Below, piece by piece: positions 50,676 to 57,929 of a DNA stretch of 64,000 nucleotides. The translations under genes and the position numbers were made by a program. The notes beneath the pieces were generated by a model, which saw nothing but the letters and a program-made list of their open reading frames with translations, had not been told where the DNA came from and made no database searches. Origin of the DNA: Maridesulfovibrio sp050916235 (lineage in GTDB: Bacteria; Desulfobacterota; Desulfovibrionia; Desulfovibrionales; Desulfovibrionaceae); NCBI RefSeq assembly GCF_050916235.1, contig NZ_CP104854.1:2914001-2978000 (forward strand), written 5' to 3'. Each line of letters starts with the position of its first letter. The stretch's first letter is position 1.

Positions 50676-50692
50676 TGTGTCCGATTTTGCGG
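50676..50692. repeat. Direct repeat GTGTCCGATTTTGCGGA, copy 2
   Basis: Second exact copy, 382 bases from the first. It is followed by a G+C-rich GGGGCCTTTCCCAGAGGCCCC segment not shared with copy 1. Confidence 0.6.
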
Positions 50693-50920
50693 ACGGGGCC
50701 TTTCCCAGAGGCCCCCAACATGATGAGCGAAGAGGGATAAACCGGAAGCACTCCTTTGATGCAGGGGTAGTTCCGGCGGCATGAGGATACGGGTTCCATG
50801 TACCTTTTAGTTTTCCCGGAGGATGAAACTGCGCTGAAACATTGAAAAAGCGTTTCTATCGGTAGTTTCCGGCCTTTGCGCCTAAATCGTGAATCTTTCT
50901 AAATTTTAAGGATTGATCCG

Positions 50921-51397
50921 TTGAAGAACAGATATATCCCAATAACCTTTATTGTTGCTGTCTGTATGATTGCGGCAGTAGCCGGTTTCCTTTTTCCGCC
51001 TGCCGTGCAGGAGAATCCGGCCCGCGTAGTCATGGATAACAGCGGCGGTAGGGTGATATTTACCCACTTCACCCATGCCGGTGAGTACGGCTACGAATGT
51101 GCAACCTGTCACCATGACGATATAGGTCAGGACAGACCCATTCCCTGCGGTTCCTGCCACCCCGCGGCATTTGACGCCAAGTTCCGGGCTGAGCACCAGA
51201 AGAACTTCCCCAATACTGAAGCGTGCCTGCGCTGTCACGACGAAGTTCCCACCGGTCCCCTCGCAGAAGAGGACAGGCCTGACAAGGATAACATCCCCCT
51301 GCGTGCGGATGCCTTCCACGGCCAGTGCATGAGCTGCCATGAAAATGATGGCGGTCCCTACGGCCCTGATTCCTGTTACGAATGTCACGCGAGGTAG
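50921..51397 (+). CDS. Five-haem periplasmic cytochrome c of the Rnf operon
   Basis: 158 residues with an N-terminal signal or anchor helix (IPITFIVAVCMIAAVAGFLF). Five CxxCH motifs lie at about 60-64 (CATCH), 76-80, 102-106, 136-140 and 152-156. The leading FTHFTHAGEYGYECATCHH pattern is like cytochrome c3 (class III), with extra His for bis-His ligation. It should exchange electrons between the periplasmic cytochrome pool and the membrane Rnf complex, most plausibly via the RnfG/RnfD flavins. The start is TTG with AAGGAT before it. It is the first gene of the Rnf operon; its stop is five bases before the rnfC ATG. Desulfovibrio Rnf clusters are known to begin with a cytochrome c gene. Confidence 0.92.
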   Translation: MKNRYIPITFIVAVCMIAAVAGFLFPPAVQENPARVVMDNSGGRVIFTHFTHAGEYGYECATCHHDDIGQDRPIPCGSCHPAAFDAKFRAEHQKNFPNTEACLRCHDEVPTGPLAEEDRPDKDNIPLRADAFHGQCMSCHENDGGPYGPDSCYECHAR

Positions 51398-51402
51398 TAC
51401 AG

Positions 51403-52548
51403 ATGCTCAAGATACACTATTCACTGGAATCCGATGTCCAGAAAACGGTCTCTGAGTTCACCGCGCCTTCGGAACTCAACATTCAGGTGCGCAACAAGAT
51501 CCTGAAGATCAAAAAAGGCCAGAAAGTGGCTGCCGGTGAGCTCATTGCCGAGCGTCCTGCCAAATTCGGCGCAGCATGTCATGCGGCTATTTCCGGCAAG
51601 GCCACCAAGGTCAACTATCACCACCTTACCATCCAGTACGACGGTGCTGAAGATGCTGCCCAGCCGGTTGATGTCAAGTCAATGGGACCGGGCAAAGACC
51701 TGCTCCGCACTCTGCAGGGACTGGGCATGAACGTTGCCGCCCTGTCTTCCCGTGCGGACAATCTGGTCATTAACGGCCTCAACCCTGAGCCGGGTATCTC
51801 TGTTGCAGAGCAGCTGCTCAAGGATGAGCGCGAGACCCTTGAAGCCGGTCTGCGTCTTGCAGAATCCCTGATCACCCCGGTGCATACCTATCTGGCGGTG
51901 GCTGAGGGTTCTTCTTATGAGCTGGCCGGGACAGGGCGTGTTTTTGTTAAGCCCAAATATCCCAATTCCCTCGACGCCCTTGTAGTCAAGAAGGTCACAG
52001 GAAAGGAATTTCCTGATGACACCAAGGTGCTCAGCGTCATGGATCTCTATAATCTCGGCAGGGTGCTTGAGACCGGCATGCCGGTGACAGACACCATAAT
52101 GACCATCGGCGGAAACAACTACCGGGTGCTTTTCGGTACTCCCATCCGCCACATCTGTAATGAGCTGGATATTGAAATCAAGTCCGGCGACAAGGTTGTA
52201 CTCGACGGGCCGTTCCGCGGTGAAGCCGTCTACAGCCTTGATGAAGGCGTGAAGAAGGGCGACTACGGCCTGTTCATCATTTCCGCAGGGGAGTTCCCCT
52301 CCATTGAAGATGCCACCTGCATCAACTGCGGTGAATGTGTGCTCAGCTGTCCTGCAAGACTGCAGCCCAACATGCTCAGCCGTTTTGCCGAGTACGAGAT
52401 GTTCGATAAAGCCGAGAAGTTCCACCTGAACAGCTGTTTCGAGTGCGGTCTGTGCTCCTTCAACTGTACGGTACGTCGCCCCATCCTTCAGTACATCCGT
52501 TTTGCCAAGGAGCAGCTCCGGGCCAGCGGTCAGTCTGAAAAGGCATAG
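51403..52548 (+). CDS. rnfC: Electron transport complex subunit RnfC, shortened variant
   Basis: 381 residues, shorter than the usual 430 or more. The N-terminal barrel-sandwich region (residues 25-75) and the SLBB-like part (residues 235-275) are visible. Two [4Fe-4S] sets close the protein: CINCGECVLSCP (C306-C316) and CFECGLCSFNC (C345-C355). The glycine-rich GxGGAGFPT loop that binds FMN and NADH in ordinary RnfC and NuoF is absent: residues 105-120 read QGLGMNVAALSSRADN, and the following acidic ECEP is NPEP. NADH oxidation at RnfC is therefore doubtful. GAGGTAG precedes the ATG. A 407-base gap with repeats separates it from rnfD. Confidence 0.92.
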   Translation: MLKIHYSLESDVQKTVSEFTAPSELNIQVRNKILKIKKGQKVAAGELIAERPAKFGAACHAAISGKATKVNYHHLTIQYDGAEDAAQPVDVKSMGPGKDLLRTLQGLGMNVAALSSRADNLVINGLNPEPGISVAEQLLKDERETLEAGLRLAESLITPVHTYLAVAEGSSYELAGTGRVFVKPKYPNSLDALVVKKVTGKEFPDDTKVLSVMDLYNLGRVLETGMPVTDTIMTIGGNNYRVLFGTPIRHICNELDIEIKSGDKVVLDGPFRGEAVYSLDEGVKKGDYGLFIISAGEFPSIEDATCINCGECVLSCPARLQPNMLSRFAEYEMFDKAEKFHLNSCFECGLCSFNCTVRRPILQYIRFAKEQLRASGQSEKA

Positions 52549-52550
52549 TG

Positions 52551-52628
52551 AGGCGCTTCGCGCTTTTGCGGTGATTTGATTTCGCCTCCGGCGGCCAGAA
52601 GGTCCAAGCCTCTCTGGACTCCCTGAGG
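52551..52628. repeat. REP-like intergenic repeat, copy B
   Basis: GGCGCTTCGCGCTTTTGCGG, then a 22-base block (52575-52596) identical in reverse complement to 26433-26454. The GGTCC...GGACT hairpin here is more degraded than in copy A. Confidence 0.8.
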
Positions 52629-52771
52629 GAAGAGTTTGAGTAACCCGTGATCGGGACAGCAACCGTTTGACTTATTTGTTGTACTGAAAAGCAATTAAGA
52701 AAAACCGGAACTTTTTGATTATGACGTTCTGCCGCAATGGGCAGTGAAGCGTAATAAAAGTTTTTGGGATT

Positions 52772-52799
52772 CTTAAACCCTTTTGCAAAAGGGTTTAAG
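52772..52799. repeat. 28-bp perfect palindrome in the rnfC-rnfD gap
   Basis: The half-site CTTAAACCCTTTTG is followed directly by its exact complement. As RNA it forms a 12-13-bp stem. It could be a processing site, a partial terminator or part of a mobile palindromic repeat. Confidence 0.75.
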
Positions 52800-52955
52800 G
52801 CCCCCGGCAGGGTCGCCGAAGGCAAGTGCCCAGCGAGGCCGCCGGAAGCTTTCTAATGAAATATCGGATACTCAGACGCTCTTTCTTGATTGGATAATCA
52901 TACAGGGGTTTGCCGGATCGCGGCTAAACATACAAGCTTCAAGGGTTAATATAAA

Positions 52956-53927
52956 ATGACTCCTCCAGTAATCAAAGCAATGTCCGACATTGCGGTCAGA
53001 CTCACGGTTTCGCCCGCGCCGCACTGGCGCAGCAAGCGCACTGTGGAGAAGATGATGCAGAATCATCTTCTGGCTCTGGTTCCCGCACTGATCATGGCTT
53101 TCAATATGTTCGGCCTGCCTGCGCTTGCTACCGTGGGTATCGCCGGTTCCGCTGCTGTCATTGCCGAGGCCTTATGCCTCAGGCTTCAGGAGCGTGACGT
53201 CAATGTGGACAATATGACCGCGCTGTACGAGGGTATTCTTTTCGCCTTCCTGCTGCCTGCCGGGGCTCCCTGGTGGATGGTGGCCTGCGGCGGTGCGCTG
53301 ACCATCGTGCTCGGACGTACCGTGTTCGGAGGTTACGGCGTGAATCCCATCTGTGCTCCTCTGGTTGCCTGGGCTTTCTGTCGTCTTTCCTGGCCCCTGG
53401 ACATGGATATAGACTACAATCTGGCCCACTTCATGATCAACGCGCCTCTGGACCAGCTCAAACACTTCGGCCTTGCGTCGCTTGACCAGTTCAACAATAC
53501 CGATCTCTTCCTCGGACGCCAGCTCGGCGGACTGGGTGCTTCCCAGATAGCCGGTGTGCTGATCGGCGGAATCTTCCTCGTGGCTACCGGTTGGGTCCGC
53601 ATATTCATTCCCGCTGCGTTCCTCATAGGCGTGGCTGCTGCTGCGACCCTCTTCTGGATGATCGACCCGGAAATGTACGCTCATCCGCTTTTCCACCTGC
53701 TGACCGGTTCCGTTGTTTTCGGTGCCTTCTTCCTTGCACCGGATGTGTCATCCAGCCCGGTGGGCATGATCCCGCAGATCCTTTTCGGACTTATCGCCGG
53801 GGTAATGGTCATTATCATCCGTGTCTACGGTGTTTATCCCGACGGTGTGCCCTTTGCCATCATGGTGGCAAACCTGCTGACCCCTCTTCTGGACCGGGTT
53901 CGCCCCAAACCTTTCGGAGTGAGATAA
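52956..53927 (+). CDS. rnfD: Electron transport complex subunit RnfD
   Basis: 323 residues, an NqrB/RnfD-family membrane protein with about eight to ten helices (HLLALVPALIMAFNMFGL, GGALTIVLGRTVFGGYGVNP, DGVPFAIMVANLLTPLLDR near the end). RnfD normally carries covalent FMN on a Thr within a SATPL-type motif in a periplasmic loop. The corresponding loop here reads MINAPLDQLKHFG (residues 160-172), with Ala163 at the aligned Thr, so flavinylation at the usual site looks lost. It forms part of the ion-pumping core with RnfA, E and G. AAGGG precedes the ATG. It is followed directly by rnfG. Confidence 0.93.
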   Translation: MTPPVIKAMSDIAVRLTVSPAPHWRSKRTVEKMMQNHLLALVPALIMAFNMFGLPALATVGIAGSAAVIAEALCLRLQERDVNVDNMTALYEGILFAFLLPAGAPWWMVACGGALTIVLGRTVFGGYGVNPICAPLVAWAFCRLSWPLDMDIDYNLAHFMINAPLDQLKHFGLASLDQFNNTDLFLGRQLGGLGASQIAGVLIGGIFLVATGWVRIFIPAAFLIGVAAAATLFWMIDPEMYAHPLFHLLTGSVVFGAFFLAPDVSSSPVGMIPQILFGLIAGVMVIIIRVYGVYPDGVPFAIMVANLLTPLLDRVRPKPFGVR

Positions 53928-53930
53928 GCC

Positions 53931-54500
53931 ATGCGTGAAATACTTCATATGATCGTGGTCCTGTCCATTATCTGCGCCACCTCCGGTGCGGTGCTGGTAA
54001 ACCTGAAACAGGCCACCAAAAGTCAGATAGAACAGCAGGTCCTGACCTATGTGCAGGGCCCGGCACTCCTCTCCGTGCTCGCGAACCGTGACAACGATCC
54101 CATCAAGGAACGTGTGACCATCAAGAACGTCACTGTATTTCCGGCCATGAAGGACGGCAAGCTTGTCGGAGTGGCACTGGAAGCATTTGCTCCCGGTTAT
54201 TCAGGTGACATCGGCGTAATGGTCGGATTCGATGTGAACAAGGACGAGCTCCTCGGAATCGGCATCACCACCCAGACCGAAACACCAGGTCTTGGAACAC
54301 GCGTGACCGAACCTTCGTTCACCCGTAAATTTGCCGGTCACGGCCTTGAATCCATGCAGCTCTCCTCCAAAGGCGGGGACATTGATTCCATCGCCGGTGC
54401 TACCTACTCCTCCGTGGGTACGGTTGATGCCGTGCGCAAGGCCATTGAAACATACCAGTCCATCAAGCCCGAGATCAATCTGGTCTGGAAGAAGTCCTAA
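53931..54500 (+). CDS. rnfG: Electron transport complex subunit RnfG (FMN-binding)
   Basis: 189 residues. One N-terminal membrane helix (7-25) is followed by a periplasmic FMN-binding domain. The flavinylation motif is DSIAGATYSS (152-161) with Thr158 as the expected phosphodiester-linked FMN site. The usual S/T before GAT is Ala here, which is tolerated in some family members. GFDVNKDELLGIGITTQTETPGLG (quoted in part) is also typical. ApbE, encoded at the operon end, should attach the FMN. It is the most likely partner of the operon's cytochrome c. The gap to rnfD is three bases. Confidence 0.95.
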   Translation: MREILHMIVVLSIICATSGAVLVNLKQATKSQIEQQVLTYVQGPALLSVLANRDNDPIKERVTIKNVTVFPAMKDGKLVGVALEAFAPGYSGDIGVMVGFDVNKDELLGIGITTQTETPGLGTRVTEPSFTRKFAGHGLESMQLSSKGGDIDSIAGATYSSVGTVDAVRKAIETYQSIKPEINLVWKKS

Positions 54501-54509
54501 GGAGTAACC

Positions 54510-55196
54510 ATGAGCCGTTTAGTAAAAGAATTTGCAAAAGGACTCTGGGCTGAACTTCCTCCGTTCAGGGTTCTGCTGGGCCTGTGCCCCACACTGGCTG
54601 TCACCTCCACTGCGGAGAACGGTCTGGGCATGGGGGTTGCGGTACTGTTTGTTCTGACCATGTCCAACATGATCATTTCCTGTCTCAGGAAGGTCATTCC
54701 TGCGAAAGTTCGTATCGCCTGCTTCATTGTTATTGCCGCCTCCCTTGTTGTTGCGGTTGAACTGCTCATGCAGGCTTATACCTATCCGCTGTACCAGAAG
54801 CTGGGCATCTTTGTTCCGCTGATCGTTGTTAACTGCCTTATTCTGGGCCGCGCGGAAGCCTTTGCTTCCAAGAACGGAGTCCTGCCCTCCATTGCAGACG
54901 CACTGGGCATGGGACTGGGTTTTACCCTTTCCCTGACTTTCCTCGGTGCTGTCCGCGAGATTCTGGGTAACGGTACCGTGTTCGGCATGGAAGTCATGTG
55001 GCGCTCTTTTGAACCTGTGGCCTTCATGGTCAAGGCTCCCGGCGCATTTGTCGCCCTCGGAGTGATTCTGGCCGGAATGAACGCCTTCAACAGGTATCAG
55101 AGCCGCAAGAAGGGTGAGACTCCGCCGGATGTAATGAATTCCACCTGCGCGTCCTGCGGTGCCTGCGGCGGAATCCAAAACCTCAAGGACAAGTAG
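54510..55196 (+). CDS. rnfE: Electron transport complex subunit RnfE
   Basis: 228 residues with six membrane helices. The two half-helix cysteines that, with those of RnfA, bind the intramembrane [2Fe-2S] cluster are present: LGLCPTLAV (C about 32) and VVNCLILGRAEAF (C about 110). The C-terminus adds an unusual STCASCGACGG tail (CxxCxxC), which I do not recall from ordinary RnfE. AAGGAG lies six bases before the ATG, and rnfA follows after 15 bases. It belongs to the ion-translocating core of the complex. Confidence 0.95.
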   Translation: MSRLVKEFAKGLWAELPPFRVLLGLCPTLAVTSTAENGLGMGVAVLFVLTMSNMIISCLRKVIPAKVRIACFIVIAASLVVAVELLMQAYTYPLYQKLGIFVPLIVVNCLILGRAEAFASKNGVLPSIADALGMGLGFTLSLTFLGAVREILGNGTVFGMEVMWRSFEPVAFMVKAPGAFVALGVILAGMNAFNRYQSRKKGETPPDVMNSTCASCGACGGIQNLKDK

Positions 55197-55211
55197 GGGA
55201 GGACTTAAGAA

Positions 55212-55787
55212 ATGGATTACTTCCTGCTATTTATCTCTGCCATTTTCATCAACAACATCGTACTGGTGCAGTACCTCGGGGCCTGTCCCTTCATGGGTAC
55301 TTCCAAGTCCACCGATGTTGCCCTCGGAATGGGCGGAGCAGTCATATTCGTTATCATGATGGCCACTGCCATAACCTGGCCCCTGCATCAGTATGTGCTC
55401 ATTCCTTTCGGGATCGAATACCTGCAGACCATTGTGTTCATTCTGGTCATTGCCTCGCTGGTACAGTTCGTTGAGATGTTCCTTAAAAAGGTTCTCCCGC
55501 CCCTGTACAAATCTCTGGGCCTCTTCCTGCCCCTGATCACCACCAACTGTGCGGTGCTCGGTGTGGCTATCATGGTTCAGCGTAACGAGTACTCATTCAT
55601 GAAGTCCATCATGTACGGCGTTGCTTCCGGCATAGGCTTCCTGATTGCGCTGGTCATTATTTCATCAATCCGTGAAAGACTGGATATTGCCCCGGTTCCG
55701 CAGGTCTTCAGAGGCGTTCCCATCGCGCTGATCACTGCCGGTATCATGTCTCTGGTGTTCTTTGCCTTTCAGGGCATGGCCGCTTAA
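55212..55787 (+). CDS. rnfA: Electron transport complex subunit RnfA
   Basis: 191 residues with six membrane helices, the inverted-topology partner of RnfE. The conserved half-helix Cys are in YLGACPFMG and TTNCAVLGVA. The length is typical. GGGGAGGA precedes the ATG. Together with RnfE it makes the cluster that passes electrons across the membrane core and couples them to Na+ or H+ movement. Confidence 0.96.
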   Translation: MDYFLLFISAIFINNIVLVQYLGACPFMGTSKSTDVALGMGGAVIFVIMMATAITWPLHQYVLIPFGIEYLQTIVFILVIASLVQFVEMFLKKVLPPLYKSLGLFLPLITTNCAVLGVAIMVQRNEYSFMKSIMYGVASGIGFLIALVIISSIRERLDIAPVPQVFRGVPIALITAGIMSLVFFAFQGMAA

Positions 55788-55813
55788 CCGGACAGTCAAG
55801 GAGAGATATTAAA

Positions 55814-57925
55814 ATGGTTACTTCTTCTATTCTGGTACTGTTCATTCTGGGTCTTACCGCTGCCGGTATTCTCGCTGCCGCATCCAAGGTGCTGCATGTT
55901 GAGGAGGATCCCCGCATTGCCGCTGTGGAAGGCTGCTTCCCCGGCGCTAACTGCGGCGGTTGCGGCTATCCCGGTTGTTCTGCTGCAGCCGGTGCAATTG
56001 TAAAAGGTGACGCCGCTCCTGAAATATGCGTGGCAGGCGGACCCGAGATTGCCGAGAACATCGCCGCAATCATGGGTGTTGAAGCCTCCTTCAAGGAGCC
56101 CAAGATTGCCAGCAACATCTGCACCGGGGGTTCCCGTGCAAATTTGCTCTTTGACTACGAGGGCGTGGAAGACTGCCGCGCCGAAGCACTGCTCTACGGC
56201 GGGGAAAAGACCTGCGGACTGGGCTGCATCGGTATGGGCTCCTGCGTCAAGGTCTGCGGCTTTGATGCCATCCGCCTCAATGATGACGGCGTTCCCGTAG
56301 TCGACATGAATGCCTGCCGTTCCTGCGGCAAGTGCGCTGATGTCTGCCCCACCGGGGCCATCCGCATCAGCGGCATGACCATGGACCTGCTGCACCTGAA
56401 CAAGATCGACGACTGCCTCGCACCCTGCATGCAGAAGTGCCCGGCCCAGATCGATGTTCGTACCTATATCAACCAGATGAAGCGCGGAGACCTGCGCGGC
56501 GCACTGCTGACCATGAAGGAACGCAACCCGCTGCCGCTCGCAGTAGGCCGCCTCTGCCCCGCGCCCTGCGAAACCATCTGCCGCCGCAACATTGCGGACG
56601 ACGGTGTGGCAATCCACACCCTGCACCGTTTCGTTGCCGACTGGGAAATGAACTCCGGTTCCAGAATCAAACTGGACTGCAACCCCGCTACCGGCCACAA
56701 GGTGGCGATCATCGGTGCCGGACCTGCCGGTCTTTCCTGCGCCTACTTCCTGCGCCGCATCGGTCATGAGCCGGTAATCTTCGAGAAGCGCGATGAAATC
56801 GGCGGTATGATGAAAGGGATTATTCCCGAATACCGTCTGCCTTCCAAGGTCGTGAACTGGGAGATCCAGTCCATCCTCGACCTCGGCGTGGAGGTTCGCA
56901 CCGGTGTTGAATTCGGTCGCGACATCACCATCAAGTCCCTTGAGGACGAAGGTTACGAAGCTGTCTTCATCGCTACCGGAGCCTGGAAAGTTCCCGCTCT
57001 CGGCGTGGAGAACGACAATGCTGAAAACGTCATTGACGCAGTGACCTTCCTTGAGCAGATAGGCCGCGACATCACCGATCTCAAAGGCAAAAAGCTCGTT
57101 GTTGTCGGTGAGACAAACACCGCCATGGACGTTGTACGCAGTGCCGCACGTCTGGGTTGTGACGTCACTTCCCTGATCGGCTGCATTCAGCGCAAGATGT
57201 CTGCCAACAAGGACGAAGTTAAGCGTGCATCCGAACTCGGCGCCGAGCTGAAGTTCATGGCCAGCCCCACCCGTATTCTTGTGGAAGACGGCAAGGTCAG
57301 CGGCATTGAGTTCTGCGAAGTCGAATACGATGATCCCAAAAAGGCTACCGGAATTCCCAAGCCGGTTGAAGGCACCGAGCAGGTAGTCAATGCCGACTTT
57401 ATCGTAGTTGCCACCGACCGCCTTATCGATACCGCCCCGTTCATGGATGAAGAAGGCAAGCCGCTTTTTGCCATGAACAAGAAGACCGGCGGCGTAAATG
57501 CCGATGACATTTCACTGCAGACCAGCGTTCCCAACGTATTTGTCGGCGGTGAAGCATATACCGGGCGCAACATCATCATTCAGGCCGTAGCTGACGGACG
57601 CCGCGCTGCACGCGGAATTCATCATTACGTGACCGAAGGTGCAGTCCCCGAGGCCAAGAACCCGCAGCTCCGTGTTATTCCTGAGTCCATTCTCAAGAAC
57701 ATGGAAGTTACCTACACCATTCCCAGAATCAAGGTGCCTGAAATCACCGTTGAGGAACGCCGTTCCACATTCAAGGAAGAAGTCACAGGTTCCATCATTT
57801 ACGAAGCCGCCCGCAAGGAAGGCAGCCGCTGCCTGCGCTGCGGACTGACCTGTTACGATGCCGAAGCCGGAGCTGAATATGCTCAGGACTCCGACGTACA
57901 GAAGTTCAGTGAGCTTAAGGGCTGA
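55814..57925 (+). CDS. rnfB: RnfB fused to a GltD/NfnB-type flavoprotein
   Basis: 703 residues against roughly 190-330 for ordinary RnfB. Order: membrane anchor (3-25); RnfB cluster CFPGANCGGCGYPGC (41-55); two ferredoxin sets (C134-C148 and CRSCGKCADVC 168-178); a Fer4_20 domain as in GltD (CLAPCMQKCP 201-210, CPAPCETIC 248-256); an FAD fold with VAIIGAGPAGLSCA (298-310); and a second nucleotide fold where the usual GxGxxA is changed to VGETNTAMD (431-439). It closes with a GSRCLRCGLTC motif. The fusion gives RnfB its own soluble oxidoreductase head, able in principle to take electrons from a pyridine nucleotide or a ferredoxin. The changed second motif leaves the nucleotide uncertain. It lies 26 bases after rnfA and four before apbE. 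Confidence 0.93.
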   Translation: MVTSSILVLFILGLTAAGILAAASKVLHVEEDPRIAAVEGCFPGANCGGCGYPGCSAAAGAIVKGDAAPEICVAGGPEIAENIAAIMGVEASFKEPKIASNICTGGSRANLLFDYEGVEDCRAEALLYGGEKTCGLGCIGMGSCVKVCGFDAIRLNDDGVPVVDMNACRSCGKCADVCPTGAIRISGMTMDLLHLNKIDDCLAPCMQKCPAQIDVRTYINQMKRGDLRGALLTMKERNPLPLAVGRLCPAPCETICRRNIADDGVAIHTLHRFVADWEMNSGSRIKLDCNPATGHKVAIIGAGPAGLSCAYFLRRIGHEPVIFEKRDEIGGMMKGIIPEYRLPSKVVNWEIQSILDLGVEVRTGVEFGRDITIKSLEDEGYEAVFIATGAWKVPALGVENDNAENVIDAVTFLEQIGRDITDLKGKKLVVVGETNTAMDVVRSAARLGCDVTSLIGCIQRKMSANKDEVKRASELGAELKFMASPTRILVEDGKVSGIEFCEVEYDDPKKATGIPKPVEGTEQVVNADFIVVATDRLIDTAPFMDEEGKPLFAMNKKTGGVNADDISLQTSVPNVFVGGEAYTGRNIIIQAVADGRRAARGIHHYVTEGAVPEAKNPQLRVIPESILKNMEVTYTIPRIKVPEITVEERRSTFKEEVTGSIIYEAARKEGSRCLRCGLTCYDAEAGAEYAQDSDVQKFSELKG

Positions 57926-57929
57926 TAAA

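Larger units (their letters stand above)
49919..50920. other. 1-kb region without a convincing gene
   Basis: Open frames here (for example minus 50360-50782, 140 codons) lack ribosome sites and look like composition artefacts. The left part is A+T-rich and contains the chemoreceptor promoter. A direct repeat GTGTCCGATTTTGCGGA occurs at 50294-50310 and 50676-50692. The right end, 50790-50920, carries the Rnf operon promoter region, which I cannot resolve. Confidence 0.5.
52549..52955. other. Repeat-rich gap inside the Rnf operon
   Basis: 407 bases between rnfC and rnfD with no gene. It starts, right after the rnfC stop, with REP-like copy B, then holds a 28-bp perfect palindrome (52772-52799). 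Bases 52800-52855 are G+C-rich with GCCGCCGG blocks. All other Rnf genes are separated by less than 30 bases. Confidence 0.7.

Noticed and set aside
50360..50782. 140-codon minus-strand frame as a gene
   Set aside because: No ribosome site, no family-like motif, and it crosses the direct repeats; more likely non-coding or a decayed element.
55796..56767. Minus-strand open frame of 323 codons, Gly/Ala/Val/Asp-rich
   Set aside because: Reverse shadow of the first half of rnfB; the low-complexity look comes from the Cys- and Gly-rich coding strand.
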